NCBI GenBank assembly: GCA_024280155.1
Contig: JAJRQQ010000030.1
Span: 1 to 64,000 of the forward strand
Reading direction: 5' to 3'
Source: Bacteroidota bacterium
Lineage (GTDB): Bacteria > Bacteroidota > Bacteroidia > Flavobacteriales_D > Crocinitomicaceae
DNA length: 64,000 nucleotides
This document shows positions 9,213 through 18,964 of this stretch, piece by piece. How positions within the stretch are numbered: position 1 is the stretch's first letter; every line of letters starts with the position of its first letter. The notes under the pieces were generated by a model. That model was given only the letters and a program-made list of their open reading frames with translations, was not told where the DNA came from and did no database searches. A program made the translations under genes and the position numbers.

Positions 9213-12200
9213 TTAAGCAGGTTCAACATCAGATGCCTCTGCTGCTTCTTTTTTAGCGATTGCTTTTGCTTTATCTTCTCTTAATTTCTTTCCAGAGAAA
9301 TCAATTAGAACTGGTGTCGCAATACATAATGAAGAATATGTACCAACGATAACACCAATCATTAACGCAAAGATAAATCCTTTAATTGCAGCACCACCGA
9401 ATAAGAATACAATTAACAATACGATAAACGTTGTCATCGAAGTATTGATTGTTCTGGACAAAGTAGAGTTCAATGATTTATTGATTTCTTCTTCCTCACC
9501 TCTGTGTTTGTGTATACCTAAATCTTCACGAATTCTATCAAACACAACCACGGTATCATTGATTGAGTAACCAATAACCGTAAGGATTGCTGCGACAAAC
9601 GCTTGATCGATATCCATATTGAATGGTAAGATTCCGTGCAACAATGCAAATACACCTAACACAATAATAACATCATGCAACATGGCGATAATAGCACCTG
9701 TTGAATATTGCCATTTCCCAAAACGCATCAAGATATAAGCAAAAATGATTATCATTGAAAGTATAATCGCCAAAGAAGAAGATGAAACCAATTCTTTTGA
9801 AACCGTAGAAGAAACACTTCTAGATTCCATGATCTCATAAGAGCCAACCAAATCTTTCGAATTATTCAATCCTTCTTTCAATTTAGCTTTTACCTCTTCA
9901 TTTCCATTCTCATGAGAAAGCAGGTAATTTGTTGTGATATCTAAATAGTAACTGTTTGTTTTTGTTTTTAGAGCAACAGAAGCTTTACTTCCATCTTCAG
10001 TAACAAAAGCAGATTCTAAGTTTGCTTTAATTTCGTCGATATGCTCACCTGCACTTTTTTCAAATTTCACTCCAAAAGAACGACCTCCAGAAAACTCAAC
10101 ACTTGGATTCAATCCTCGGGTAAATAAACCACCTAAAGCAATTGCTACAACAACACCTGAAATAGCATAGAATTTTTTACGGTTTCCAACAAAGTTGAAG
10201 TTCAAATTCTTAAATGCACCTTTCGTGAATTTTGTTTCGAAATTAATCTCTCCTTTAGACAACCACCATAACATCAATAAACGAGTGATTACCAATGCAG
10301 CAAATACAGAAGTAAAGATACTGATGATTAAGGTAGTTGCGAATGATTCAATTGGACCAGAACCAAATGATTTCAATACGATTGCCGTCAACATTGTAGT
10401 TACATTGGCATCAATAATAGAAGAAAGTGCTTTTTTGAATCCTGTGTCAATTGCAGATTTCACGTCTTTCCCTGCTGCTTGCTCTTCACGAATACGCTCA
10501 AAGATAAGTACATTCGCATCAACCGCCATACCAATTGTAAGAACAATACCTGCGATACCTGCCAAAGTTAATACAGCTCCAAAAGAAGCCAAAGAACCAA
10601 AGATGAATAAGATATTTGCAAATAATGCAATATCAGCAATGATACCCGCTTTACCATAATAGAAAACCATATAGATAAACACTAACAAGAGTGCAAATCC
10701 AAAAGAAATCAAACCTGAGCTTGAATTTTCAGCACCAATGGTTGGACCTACTTTTGTTTGTTCTTTAATCACACAAGGTGCCGGTAGAGATCCACCATTT
10801 AACAATCCAGCTAAATCTCTTGCTTCATTAATCGTAAAGCTACCAGATATTTGAGTTCTACCACCTGTAATAGGTCCGTTCACATGAGGTGCAGAAAACA
10901 CAACGTTATCCATTGTAATCGAAACAATTTTATCCGTATTATCTGCAGTCATTTGCGCCCATCTATCACCACCTTCAACGGTCATTTCAAGATCAACAGT
11001 AATTTTCCCTTCTTGTTGGTCGTATCCAGTAGATGCACTTTTAATATCCGTACCACCTACTCTTGGTTTACCATTTGCAGGAACTTTAATTACATATAAT
11101 AAGTATCCTTTTTCTTTCGTTTCAAAGTTGATTGTTTCCAAATCAGCTGACCACATGAATTTCACATTATCTGGGAAAACATTTTGTATATCTTCTCTTT
11201 TTAAGATTTGTTCAACCGCTGCTTTATTTTCAGAAGTTGCTCCCATTGCATATTGATATACAGGAACCAATAAACTTGCTAAGCCTTCTTTTCCTTCACT
11301 TAAGTCATCCAAAGAAAGGCTTTCATCTAGAGAAAGGTCTTCAACATCTGTAGAATCAGGCGTTTCAGTTTCTACAGCAACATCATTCTCAAGTTGTTGA
11401 GAAATAATAACCGCTTGTTGGAAATATTGTCCAATTTCATTGTAGGTATAATTTTCAAAGAATTGAAGGTTTGCTGTTGATTGTAATTTTTCAGCAACAG
11501 TCGCTTCATCTTGCACACCTGGTAATTCAATATATAAACGATTGGTTGTTGGATCTTTTTGAATGTTTGGTTGAGCAACTCCGAATTGATTAATTCTTCG
11601 TTCCATAATTTCAGCAACACCGTCCATAGAAACAGATTCTTTCATTCTCAAGAATTCTTCCACTTCGTCATCTGTTGATTTCATTCCTAATTCATCAATG
11701 TCAGAAATAGCGAACAATCTAACCAATGGAATATCGGAATTCAACTCATTGTGCTTAGCAATAAAGATAGAAATAAAATCTCCACCTTCCGTGTCATAAA
11801 CTTTCTTAGCTGCTTTGTAAACTTTTTTGAATTTAGCATCGTTTTTATTTCTTGCGTAATTCTCTACTAACTCAGGAATTGAAATTTCCATCGTTACAGA
11901 CATACCCCCCACTAAATCTAGTCCAAATGCTAAACTTCTTTGTTTAACGTCTTTAAAAACAGAACCAAGTACAGGATAAACAGGTGTTTCTGCTTTATCA
12001 CGTAAAATTTGATTAATAAATGCCGCTTTTGCTAACTCCTCAGCTTCAGGGTCGTTAAAATCAACTTCAACACTATTTGGTAAAATAGCTTTGTTATCCG
12101 TCGATTTAGCTTTCTCTTTTAAATCAGCAACTTTCTGTGTAGCTTCTTTCTCTGCTTTCTTCTCAACTCCTGTAGAAACAAAAGTAAACGATAGTTGATA

Positions 12201-12257
12201 CACACAAATGATAGTCAACAAAATGGTTAAAAACCAAAAAAATCCTTTATTACGCAT
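9213..12257 (-). CDS. secDF: fused protein translocase subunit SecDF
   Basis: A 1014-residue fusion of SecD and SecF, the proton-driven membrane factor that helps pull exported proteins off the SecYEG translocon. After TM1 (about 6-28) comes the large periplasmic P1 domain with the SecD motifs FGLDLVGGM and MERRINQFGVAQPNIQ. Six-TM blocks follow, with GIVLTIGMAVDANVLIFERIREE (SecD half) and VIGYSINDTVVVFDRIREDLG (SecF half); these carry the conserved Asp/Arg of the proton path. The SecF part starts near residue 690 with VEFSGGRSFGVKF. Fused SecDF is usual in Bacteroidota, and the length fits. It has its own promoter and terminator, so it is probably monocistronic. Confidence 0.96.
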   Translation of the reverse strand: MRNKGFFWFLTILLTIICVYQLSFTFVSTGVEKKAEKEATQKVADLKEKAKSTDNKAILPNSVEVDFNDPEAEELAKAAFINQILRDKAETPVYPVLGSVFKDVKQRSLAFGLDLVGGMSVTMEISIPELVENYARNKNDAKFKKVYKAAKKVYDTEGGDFISIFIAKHNELNSDIPLVRLFAISDIDELGMKSTDDEVEEFLRMKESVSMDGVAEIMERRINQFGVAQPNIQKDPTTNRLYIELPGVQDEATVAEKLQSTANLQFFENYTYNEIGQYFQQAVIISQQLENDVAVETETPDSTDVEDLSLDESLSLDDLSEGKEGLASLLVPVYQYAMGATSENKAAVEQILKREDIQNVFPDNVKFMWSADLETINFETKEKGYLLYVIKVPANGKPRVGGTDIKSASTGYDQQEGKITVDLEMTVEGGDRWAQMTADNTDKIVSITMDNVVFSAPHVNGPITGGRTQISGSFTINEARDLAGLLNGGSLPAPCVIKEQTKVGPTIGAENSSSGLISFGFALLLVFIYMVFYYGKAGIIADIALFANILFIFGSLASFGAVLTLAGIAGIVLTIGMAVDANVLIFERIREEQAAGKDVKSAIDTGFKKALSSIIDANVTTMLTAIVLKSFGSGPIESFATTLIISIFTSVFAALVITRLLMLWWLSKGEINFETKFTKGAFKNLNFNFVGNRKKFYAISGVVVAIALGGLFTRGLNPSVEFSGGRSFGVKFEKSAGEHIDEIKANLESAFVTEDGSKASVALKTKTNSYYLDITTNYLLSHENGNEEVKAKLKEGLNNSKDLVGSYEIMESRSVSSTVSKELVSSSSLAIILSMIIIFAYILMRFGKWQYSTGAIIAMLHDVIIVLGVFALLHGILPFNMDIDQAFVAAILTVIGYSINDTVVVFDRIREDLGIHKHRGEEEEINKSLNSTLSRTINTSMTTFIVLLIVFLFGGAAIKGFIFALMIGVIVGTYSSLCIATPVLIDFSGKKLREDKAKAIAKKEAAEASDVEPA

Positions 12258-12291
12258 TTTCGTAAATTAATTTATAATTATTATAAGCCTG

Positions 12292-12322
12292 CAAATATAG
12301 ATTATTGCTTTGTTAATGTCAA
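12292..12322 (-). promoter_or_regulatory. secDF promoter (TTG-N20-TATATTTG)
   Basis: Read on the minus strand, TTG (12320-12322) is followed after 20 nt by TATATTTG (12292-12299), a full match to the Bacteroidota -33/-7 consensus. It predicts a 5' leader of about 25-30 nt before the secDF ATG. Confidence 0.65.
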
Positions 12323-12381
12323 TTATATACGAAGGTATTTTTTGAAGAATGAAAAAAAATAAACAATCGGAATGAGAAGTG

Positions 12382-13497
12382 TCACAATTCTTCTGCAAAA
12401 GCAATGACTTTTTCTGCAAAATTCTCCCAAGAATTGTCTTTTTTATTTCTCTTTATCTCTTCACTGAATAACGTTTGTCTATTCTCTGTATAGTAAAGTT
12501 GAATGGCATTTTTTAATTCATCAACATCGGGCTGAATCATTAACCCCGTTTTTTCATGCTCAATCGTTTCTTTTAGCCCACCAACATCTGTTGCGATAAT
12601 TGGCAAATTAAAATGGTGAGCAATTGCTGTTATTCCAGATTGAGTTGCACTTCTATAAGGAAGAATACAGACATCGCTTGCAGAAAAATAAGTTGCAACC
12701 TCATCGTCAGGGATGTATTGATTGTATAAATGAACACGATTCCCTAGATTTTTAGCGTTAATAATTTGCTGATACTTTTCAAATGAACCGTATATTTCTC
12801 CGGCAACGATTAATTCAAAATCATCAGGCAAATCCGCCAATGCTTTTAGCAACAAACCCAATCCTTTGTAGTCACGAATAAAACCGAAAAACAATAAAAA
12901 CTTCTTACTTTGATCAAGCCCTAAAGATTCTAATGCGGTATTTCGTTCTGTTTTCTCTCCGAATTGGTTATACACAGGATGATCAATTCTCAAATATTTT
13001 GCATCAGGCACAATTGAAAGTAAATCTTTCAAAACAGCATCACTAAGAACTACAAATCCTTCGTTATGTTTCAAAAATGATTTATTTGCAAAGTTGTCGA
13101 AGAATCGTTTTTCGTGCGGAATAACATTGTGTAAAATACTTATTCTCTTTGTTCCTTTTTTTAACTTTTTCTGTACTCCACCAATTGCAGGACCGAAAAA
13201 AGTCATCCAATATTGAGAAATAAACAAATCGGGATCAAAAGCATTAATTTCTTTTGCTGTTTTAACAAATGTAAACGGATTGACAGAATCCAATGTTCGT
13301 TTTGCTGGAATTTTATCTGCATTGTCATCTTTTGTAACAAACTGAGAAGTTCCTGGGAATAATACATTTGGGTATTGACGAGAAAATGTATACGCTTTCA
13401 ATTGATGTTCTTTTTCTAAAGCACGGTAAAGCATTGCACTAAATTGAGCAATTCCACCTCGGTAAGGGTAAAAAACAGAAAGCAAGGCAATTTTCAT
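12382..13497 (-). CDS. GT4-family glycosyltransferase
   Basis: A 371-residue GT-B fold glycosyltransferase. The N-terminal acceptor domain begins MKIALLSVFYPYRGGIAQF, with the glycine-rich loop of GT4 enzymes. The nucleotide-sugar domain has FFGFIRDYKGLGLLLKA (about 200-215) and the C-terminal pattern SDVCILPYRSATQSGI...PIIATDVGGLKETI (about 300-345), the E-x7-E-like retaining motif region. It is the last gene of a minus-strand run containing a GT2 enzyme and a HAD phosphatase, which suggests a role in surface glycan or lipid glycosylation. Donor and acceptor cannot be read from the sequence. Confidence 0.88.
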   Translation of the reverse strand: MKIALLSVFYPYRGGIAQFSAMLYRALEKEHQLKAYTFSRQYPNVLFPGTSQFVTKDDNADKIPAKRTLDSVNPFTFVKTAKEINAFDPDLFISQYWMTFFGPAIGGVQKKLKKGTKRISILHNVIPHEKRFFDNFANKSFLKHNEGFVVLSDAVLKDLLSIVPDAKYLRIDHPVYNQFGEKTERNTALESLGLDQSKKFLLFFGFIRDYKGLGLLLKALADLPDDFELIVAGEIYGSFEKYQQIINAKNLGNRVHLYNQYIPDDEVATYFSASDVCILPYRSATQSGITAIAHHFNLPIIATDVGGLKETIEHEKTGLMIQPDVDELKNAIQLYYTENRQTLFSEEIKRNKKDNSWENFAEKVIAFAEEL

Positions 13498-13557
13498 AGA
13501 ATACGAAATTAAGAAATACTGATTAGAAATGGAGAATTAATTAAGAATTATATATCC

Positions 13558-14223
13558 TTACTCAAATCCAGATGAATTATAAGTCATGTACAATTCATTC
13601 CCTTTATACACCTCTACTGAGAATTGGTAATCATTATCCATGAAATGATAATACACTAGACCAACATGTTTTGCGTAAACTTCGTAGAATCTCTTGGTGA
13701 TTAGCGCATTTGTTTCATCTATTTTCTCAACAACAACAGTAGAATCAAATTCAGTATTCCCAAACGTTTTTGTTTTATGAATATCATCGTAGTAGCAATC
13801 TTGTGTAGCCAGAGTACTGTATGCGTTTTCATCCCATGCTTTTTCTTTTGTTGGAGCAAAAACCAGCTTCACTTTTCGTTGATTTTCTTCGACTAATTCT
13901 GCACGAATTCCATCTATCAATCCGTACCAAGTATCTTTCAATTGCCATGGAGCAGAAACAGAATCTCGCGTAAATCGTCTAAACTTATGGCAAGTTCTTC
14001 CTTCGTTATCAATATAAACTTCTCCCCAATGTGTTTTCAATTGGTAAATTAAAGTGTCATGTTGAGAAACTTGGGCATCATGAATAATTTCAACCACATC
14101 ATAAATCACAAATCGGCTTTCGGTAAGTCCAAAATATTCTGTATTAAACTTAGGTATATCAGTTTTCTTGCAAGAAGAAGCCAGAATGACAAGGATAGAT
14201 ATGAATAAATAATTTCGAAGCAT
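13558..14223 (-). CDS. lipoprotein of unknown function
   Basis: A 221-residue predicted lipoprotein: a short hydrophobic leader ends in the lipobox LASSC (Cys18), so the mature protein begins CKKTDIPKF. The rest is hydrophilic and Tyr/Phe-rich with alternating short strands, without a domain I recognise. It lies between the YwqK-like gene and the GT4 gene on the same strand and may be co-transcribed with them. Bacteroidota genomes carry many small lipoproteins of this shape; the function is unknown. Confidence 0.75.
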   Translation of the reverse strand: MLRNYLFISILVILASSCKKTDIPKFNTEYFGLTESRFVIYDVVEIIHDAQVSQHDTLIYQLKTHWGEVYIDNEGRTCHKFRRFTRDSVSAPWQLKDTWYGLIDGIRAELVEENQRKVKLVFAPTKEKAWDENAYSTLATQDCYYDDIHKTKTFGNTEFDSTVVVEKIDETNALITKRFYEVYAKHVGLVYYHFMDNDYQFSVEVYKGNELYMTYNSSGFE

Positions 14224-14267
14224 AATTGTAGCGAATGTACGATATTTAAGCTAAAGCACAAAAAAAA

Positions 14268-15023
14268 TCAACCATTAGGATTCACTCCTAATTCTTTCAG
14301 TTGCTTCATTTTATCTTCTAATTTTTTACCTTCAAGTAATTTTCCGTAATAAAAATATTTCTTTGCCGTTTGTTTGCCCGATTCATCGTAAGCAAATGCC
14401 CAACCGTGACGTTGACCATTTTTAAACCGAATCAAATTCATTTCTTTACCATTGGAATGATAATATGTCCAAGCGCCAACTTTCTTATTGTGCAAGTATT
14501 GCCCTTTCGTTTTTACGACTTGACTTTCAAAATACTCCGTATATTCTCCTTCTAATTTATCGTCAACATAAAACGCAACAGAAGCCAAACGCCTCGATTT
14601 ATCATTGATGTCAGCAGGAACATAATAAATCACTTTTTTCCCATTTAATTTCCCGTTTTTATATGTTTCGGCGTTGCTGATTCGCTTCGTAGGACCATAA
14701 TTCAACCAAATACTATCTTTTTTCATATCACGATAAATCCCATAACTCATAATATTTCCATTCTCATGGTAAAAGAAAGCTTCCGATCGATTGCTATTCT
14801 CATCGTGTTTTATAATTGCTTTTACTTTATTGGATTCATAATAATAGGTAAATTTACCAACAGGTTTATCGTTTTTAAAATGTCCTTTGTATTTATAAAC
14901 ATTTCTCCCCTCGTATTTTTTTGCCCATTGGCCTTGTTTTCTGCCTTGTGCATCTACCTGATTGAGTTGGGAGAATCCAACAAGAGTGATGAATAAAAAA
15001 AAGAGTGATGTAAATAATTTCAT
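14268..15023 (-). CDS. secreted MORN-like/YwqK-family repeat protein
   Basis: A 251-residue exported protein with signal peptide MKLFTSLFFLFITLVGFSQ. It is built from repeated G-x-x-x-Y/F-Y-x-S/N-G units such as YKGHFKNDKPVGKFTYYYES, YHENGNIMSYGIYRD and YLHNKKVGAWTYYHSNGK, which match the MORN_2/YwqK repeat. Proteins annotated 'YwqK family antitoxin' in Bacteroidota share this repeat, but here it is secreted and has no toxin partner, so an antitoxin role is unlikely. Its first 4 bases overlap the end of the HAD phosphatase gene (15020-15023), which indicates co-transcription. Confidence 0.82.
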   Translation of the reverse strand: MKLFTSLFFLFITLVGFSQLNQVDAQGRKQGQWAKKYEGRNVYKYKGHFKNDKPVGKFTYYYESNKVKAIIKHDENSNRSEAFFYHENGNIMSYGIYRDMKKDSIWLNYGPTKRISNAETYKNGKLNGKKVIYYVPADINDKSRRLASVAFYVDDKLEGEYTEYFESQVVKTKGQYLHNKKVGAWTYYHSNGKEMNLIRFKNGQRHGWAFAYDESGKQTAKKYFYYGKLLEGKKLEDKMKQLKELGVNPNG

Positions 15024-15595
15024 TGTTCAATTAATTTAGCTAGTTCTAATAAGTTGTTCACGGTTAAATCAGCTTCCAAACCGATAGGTTCTTCTGTTTT
15101 AATTCGCACGGTTTTCATTCCAACATTCTTGCCAAAGCGAATATCGGAATCTGTATCCCCTACCATAATTGATTTACTAAAATCAACCGTAAGAAAATCT
15201 TCCTTTGCCCAATTAGCCATTGCAGGTTTTGGTTTTCTATCATCTGGCACTTCTCCTCTAAGATTGGTTGCAAAATAACATTGTGTCACTTCACCGCCGC
15301 TCTTTTCAATTTCACCACACATATAAGTATGAATTTCCAAAAGGTTACTTTCGGTCATAATTCCTTTACCTACCCCTTGTTGATTGGTTACGACAAAAAC
15401 ATGATTGAATTTTTTCGAAAAAATAGAAATCGCATCGATTACTCCATCAATGAATTTAAAATCTGTTACTCGTGTAATGTATCCTCCGAAAATTCGTTCA
15501 TTAATCACACCATCACGATCCAAGAAGATTGACCAAGAAGCATCAATATTCCAATCAGCTTTTAACATCGATTGTTTTTTCAATAAGGTAAACAT
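15020..15595 (-). CDS. HAD-IIIA phosphatase (GmhB-like)
   Basis: A 191-residue HAD phosphatase. Motif I is FLDRDGVINE (nucleophile Asp and acid/base Asp), motif II VTNQQG, motif III KPKPAM and motif IV VGDTDSDIRFGKN, so catalysis should be intact. The pattern resembles D-glycero-D-manno-heptose-1,7-bisphosphate 7-phosphatase and histidinol-phosphatase. However, the CxH...CxC zinc loop of GmhB is absent, since the region reads CYFATNLRGEVPDDRKPKP. The start is uncertain: the first ATG gives a 41-base overlap with the GT2 gene, while Met10 (15568) would shorten it to 14. Context with glycosyltransferases suggests a sugar-phosphate substrate. Confidence 0.82.
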   Translation of the reverse strand: MFTLLKKQSMLKADWNIDASWSIFLDRDGVINERIFGGYITRVTDFKFIDGVIDAISIFSKKFNHVFVVTNQQGVGKGIMTESNLLEIHTYMCGEIEKSGGEVTQCYFATNLRGEVPDDRKPKPAMANWAKEDFLTVDFSKSIMVGDTDSDIRFGKNVGMKTVRIKTEEPIGLEADLTVNNLLELAKLIEQ

Positions 15596-16538
15596 TTCGC
15601 TGAGAAGAAGAACGTCCGATTAATTCTGCGATAAAACCAGCTAAGAAAAATTGTACGCCTAAAATCATTGCTGTTAGAGAAATATAGAATTCAGTTCTAT
15701 CGGCAATTTTAATTCCTTTGGTATCAATCAATAATTTATCAATTCCTAAGTAGAATGCAAAACCAAATCCGACAATAAACATGAGTAAACCAATTGCTCC
15801 AAAAAAGTGCATCGGTTTTTTTGCAAATTTACCGATAAAAGCAACAGACAATAAATCCAGTGGACCATTTAAGAACCGATTCAATCCGAATTTAGTTGTT
15901 CCATATTTTCTTGCCTGATGTTGAACGACTTTCTCTCCAATATTAGAGAATCCAGCATACTTTGCTAATGGTGGAATATATCGGTGCATATCTCCATACA
16001 CTTCAATACTTTTCACTACTGCATTCTTATAGGCTTTCAATCCGCAATTAAAATCATGTAAATATATCCCTGTAATTCTACGTGCCGCCCAATTGTAGAG
16101 TTTTGTTGGAATTGTCTTTGTGATTGGATCATATCTTTTCTTTTTCCAACCTGAAACCAAGTCAAAATCATCCTCCATAATCATTTTATACAATCCGGGG
16201 ATTTCTTCTGGTGAATCTTGCAAATCAGCATCCATTGTAATGACTACATTACCACGAACAGCTTCAAAACCTTTTTGTAAAGCAGCCGATTTACCATAGT
16301 TACGTTGAAATTTAATTCCTTTAACGAATTCATCCTTTTTATGCAATTCTTCAACAATATCCCAAGAACCATCTTTACTTCCATCGTCAATAAAAACAAC
16401 TTCATAAGTATAGCTATTCTCTTTCATCACCTTTACAATCCATTTATGGAGTTCAGGCAATGATTCCACTTCATTATACAAAGGGACTACAATTGATATG
16501 TCGTAAATTAATTCCACATTATTAAGTTTGGTCAACAA
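15555..16538 (-). CDS. GT2-family membrane glycosyltransferase (DPM1/GtrB-like)
   Basis: A 327-residue polyprenyl-phosphate-type glycosyltransferase. The GT-A domain starts ISIVVPLYNEVESLPEL and has FIDDGSKDGS (about 50-59) and the metal-binding DADLQD (about 103-108). Two transmembrane segments follow (about 240-262 and 280-305), the arrangement seen in GtrB/ArnC/DPM1-like enzymes that transfer a sugar to undecaprenyl phosphate on the cytoplasmic face. It is the first gene of the run GT2-HAD-YwqK-lipoprotein-GT4 and overlaps the HAD gene. The exact sugar is unknown. Confidence 0.9.
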   Translation of the reverse strand: MLTKLNNVELIYDISIVVPLYNEVESLPELHKWIVKVMKENSYTYEVVFIDDGSKDGSWDIVEELHKKDEFVKGIKFQRNYGKSAALQKGFEAVRGNVVITMDADLQDSPEEIPGLYKMIMEDDFDLVSGWKKKRYDPITKTIPTKLYNWAARRITGIYLHDFNCGLKAYKNAVVKSIEVYGDMHRYIPPLAKYAGFSNIGEKVVQHQARKYGTTKFGLNRFLNGPLDLLSVAFIGKFAKKPMHFFGAIGLLMFIVGFGFAFYLGIDKLLIDTKGIKIADRTEFYISLTAMILGVQFFLAGFIAELIGRSSSQRNVYLIEKTIDVKS

Positions 16539-16592
16539 ATATAATGAAACCGATGTTGAATTATGGATTGAATTGAAAATAAAAGCAAAAAA

Positions 16593-18932
16593 CTATTCTT
16601 TAACGAGTTTAAATACCACATTATTCATTTTCAAGAAATAAACTCCATTCACAAAAGAGGATAGGTCAAACTCATTCTCTGTTACAGTCAATACACCTTC
16701 TTTCATTACAATACCGTTCAAATTGAAGATTTCGTAAGATTGTTTTCCTGTGATTCCTTTTATGTAAAAAATGCCCGCAGAAGGATTTGGAAAAATAACA
16801 AAAGACTGGTTCAACTCTTCTATTCCAACATCACTTGCTTCTACAATTGCAAAACGATCGAATCCTGCTTCAGTTATATTAAAATCTGGGTCAAAATCAC
16901 TTGTTTTAACGAAGACTTGCATAGAAGAAGTTAAAGAAAGATAATCTAAAATTCGGATGGATTTTCTTGTCCACATATTCCAAGACGCAGGATCTTTCCC
17001 TACTTTATCGACTTCAAAGACATCTGTTCCGTTACTTATAAAAATCCGAAGTGTATCATCAATTAAATTTGGACCAAACTCATTGTAAAACCATCGTGAA
17101 TAATTCAAGTAAGGATCGGTGTAATTAGACAAATCAAAAACTGGTGATGTTAAATCCATATTCCCTTCATCCACGTCATCATGGTCTGGTTGGGGCATTG
17201 GAGAGTTTCCTGTTACATATGCAAACCCACCACAATCACCTGTGTCATCAGCCGAAGGTGCTGAAACTCCATTTACACCAACAGGTTTTGCTCTTTCCCA
17301 AATACCTGTTGTTGCAGTCCCAGAAACTGACCAGCCAAAATCAAATGAAAAATCATCGTAATATCCTTTCTCCAGAAAGACATCGATTATCCCCGTAGAA
17401 TTATCAATAATTTGAGAATGGCAATGTGTTACCTCTCCCCATTTTCCAACAGTCACATTGTATGATTCTTGATAAAAAAGCGTGAAATTTTCTTCTCCTA
17501 TTCCGTTCGAAATACCTGTATGAGCAATTAAACTTGCCTCCAATTGAATATCCGCTCCAATAATCGGTGCATTAGTCCCCAGTTCAAAAACTCGAACAGT
17601 TAAACTATAAGGAGGAATCGGGACCAATTGAACATCTTGATTTGTAATTTGACCCGTAACCAAATTAACTGTAATTGTTTGTGGGAAATATCCAACTTTA
17701 GAATAAGTAATATCAAATGTACCAGGAGAAGATGTTCCCGTTGCATAAAACCCAATTGAATTTGTCAAATCTTCTATCGTTGTTGCAGAAATCGAAACAT
17801 TTACTCCATCCAACAATGCATTTGTTAAAGAATTCGTTACTACTCCCTCTAAATATGCTCCTTGAATATATGTTGGTGATAAAACAAACAACCCCTCTGA
17901 TCGATCTGAAGCAACGATTGTCCCTGATGAGAAAAAAGGATACACTCCCCAGCAACCATCATAACTCCCAGTCTGCCCAGGGTAAGTGTCATAATTTCCA
18001 ACCTCAATCATATTATAAGGATAAGTCACATCATGCACCACTACTCCATCAGAATAATAACTTGTTATGATGTGATTCCCTTTAACATGCGTATTATGAG
18101 GAATAACAGCACCATAATCGGGTGAACTCTGAATTTTATCCAATTCGACAATATTTGCGGGGTCAGAAACGTCGTAAGCTCCAATGTAACCACCCGAAAC
18201 CTCATCAGTTGTAAAAGCAAATTGTCCATTAGCAGAAGCCCAAACATTATGACTAAAAGTAGAAGGTGTGTTTTGAGTTCCTAATAAAACTGGATTTGCT
18301 TTATCTGAAACATCTACCATACTAAAATAGCCTTCATAAATATGCCCAAGAAACATGGTGTCATTTCGAACAAAACCATCGTGTACATACCAATTATCAA
18401 AAACCCCAACCTCAATAGGATTCATTGGGTCAGTGAATACATCTAGAATAATCACTCCTTTATTCCCTCTATCCGAACCAAAAATGTAAGCATATCCGTT
18501 TTCATCAATAAATATATTGTGAGCAGAGGACCATTCTTGTCCAACAGGACCGTTGTAATAAGTTGTATTTATTATTGGAGAATTAGGTAATGGTGAAAGG
18601 TCGATGATTTGCAATCCAGACGATGCTTCAGTCGTGATATATGCAAAATCTCCAAATGTTTTTAGATCTCTCCACGTAGATTGTGTTCCTGAAATCCAGA
18701 ATACTTCGTTAGGGTTTGAAGGAATAGATATATCAACTACACTCACTCCTTTTTCAGCACCAACTAAAGCGTATTCATTCCCAAATTCATCTGTGTACCC
18801 CCAAATATCATTTAAAAAAGTGTTGTGAAGGGATTGATAATTAATTGATGAAACTGAATCCAAATTTAATTGGGAGAAAGATAAAAACACATTCAGAAAG
18901 ATGAACGAAAGAAGAAATTTAAGTTGAAGCAT
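16593..18932 (-). CDS. T9SS-secreted choice-of-anchor B family protein
   Basis: About 779 residues starting at MLQLKFLLSFIFLNVFLSFSQ (18932). An in-frame ATG 90 bases upstream exists, but its extra 30 residues would bury the signal peptide, so I chose the later start. The N-terminal two thirds of the first half carries LVIVD-like beta-propeller repeats (VSVVDISIPSNP, LQIIDLSPLPN, FSMVDVSDKANP), as in choice-of-anchor B proteins. A CarboxypepD_reg-like beta-sandwich (EGVVTNSLTNALLDGVNVS) and a fibronectin/jelly-roll-like domain follow. A T9SS type A sorting domain starting at FVIFPNPSAGIFY ends the protein. It is expected on the cell surface; substrate or role unknown. Confidence 0.87.
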   Translation of the reverse strand: MLQLKFLLSFIFLNVFLSFSQLNLDSVSSINYQSLHNTFLNDIWGYTDEFGNEYALVGAEKGVSVVDISIPSNPNEVFWISGTQSTWRDLKTFGDFAYITTEASSGLQIIDLSPLPNSPIINTTYYNGPVGQEWSSAHNIFIDENGYAYIFGSDRGNKGVIILDVFTDPMNPIEVGVFDNWYVHDGFVRNDTMFLGHIYEGYFSMVDVSDKANPVLLGTQNTPSTFSHNVWASANGQFAFTTDEVSGGYIGAYDVSDPANIVELDKIQSSPDYGAVIPHNTHVKGNHIITSYYSDGVVVHDVTYPYNMIEVGNYDTYPGQTGSYDGCWGVYPFFSSGTIVASDRSEGLFVLSPTYIQGAYLEGVVTNSLTNALLDGVNVSISATTIEDLTNSIGFYATGTSSPGTFDITYSKVGYFPQTITVNLVTGQITNQDVQLVPIPPYSLTVRVFELGTNAPIIGADIQLEASLIAHTGISNGIGEENFTLFYQESYNVTVGKWGEVTHCHSQIIDNSTGIIDVFLEKGYYDDFSFDFGWSVSGTATTGIWERAKPVGVNGVSAPSADDTGDCGGFAYVTGNSPMPQPDHDDVDEGNMDLTSPVFDLSNYTDPYLNYSRWFYNEFGPNLIDDTLRIFISNGTDVFEVDKVGKDPASWNMWTRKSIRILDYLSLTSSMQVFVKTSDFDPDFNITEAGFDRFAIVEASDVGIEELNQSFVIFPNPSAGIFYIKGITGKQSYEIFNLNGIVMKEGVLTVTENEFDLSSFVNGVYFLKMNNVVFKLVKE

Positions 18933-18964
18933 ACAAAACTTGTAAAGTATAATTTTAAGGCAAG

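Noticed and set aside
10195-10659. 154-residue open frame antisense to secDF
   Set aside because: Mirror of a strongly conserved coding region on the other strand; codon usage follows the secDF gene.
14268-15023. Antitoxin of a toxin-antitoxin pair (YwqK annotation)
   Set aside because: The protein has a signal peptide and no adjacent toxin gene; the MORN-like repeats alone explain the match.
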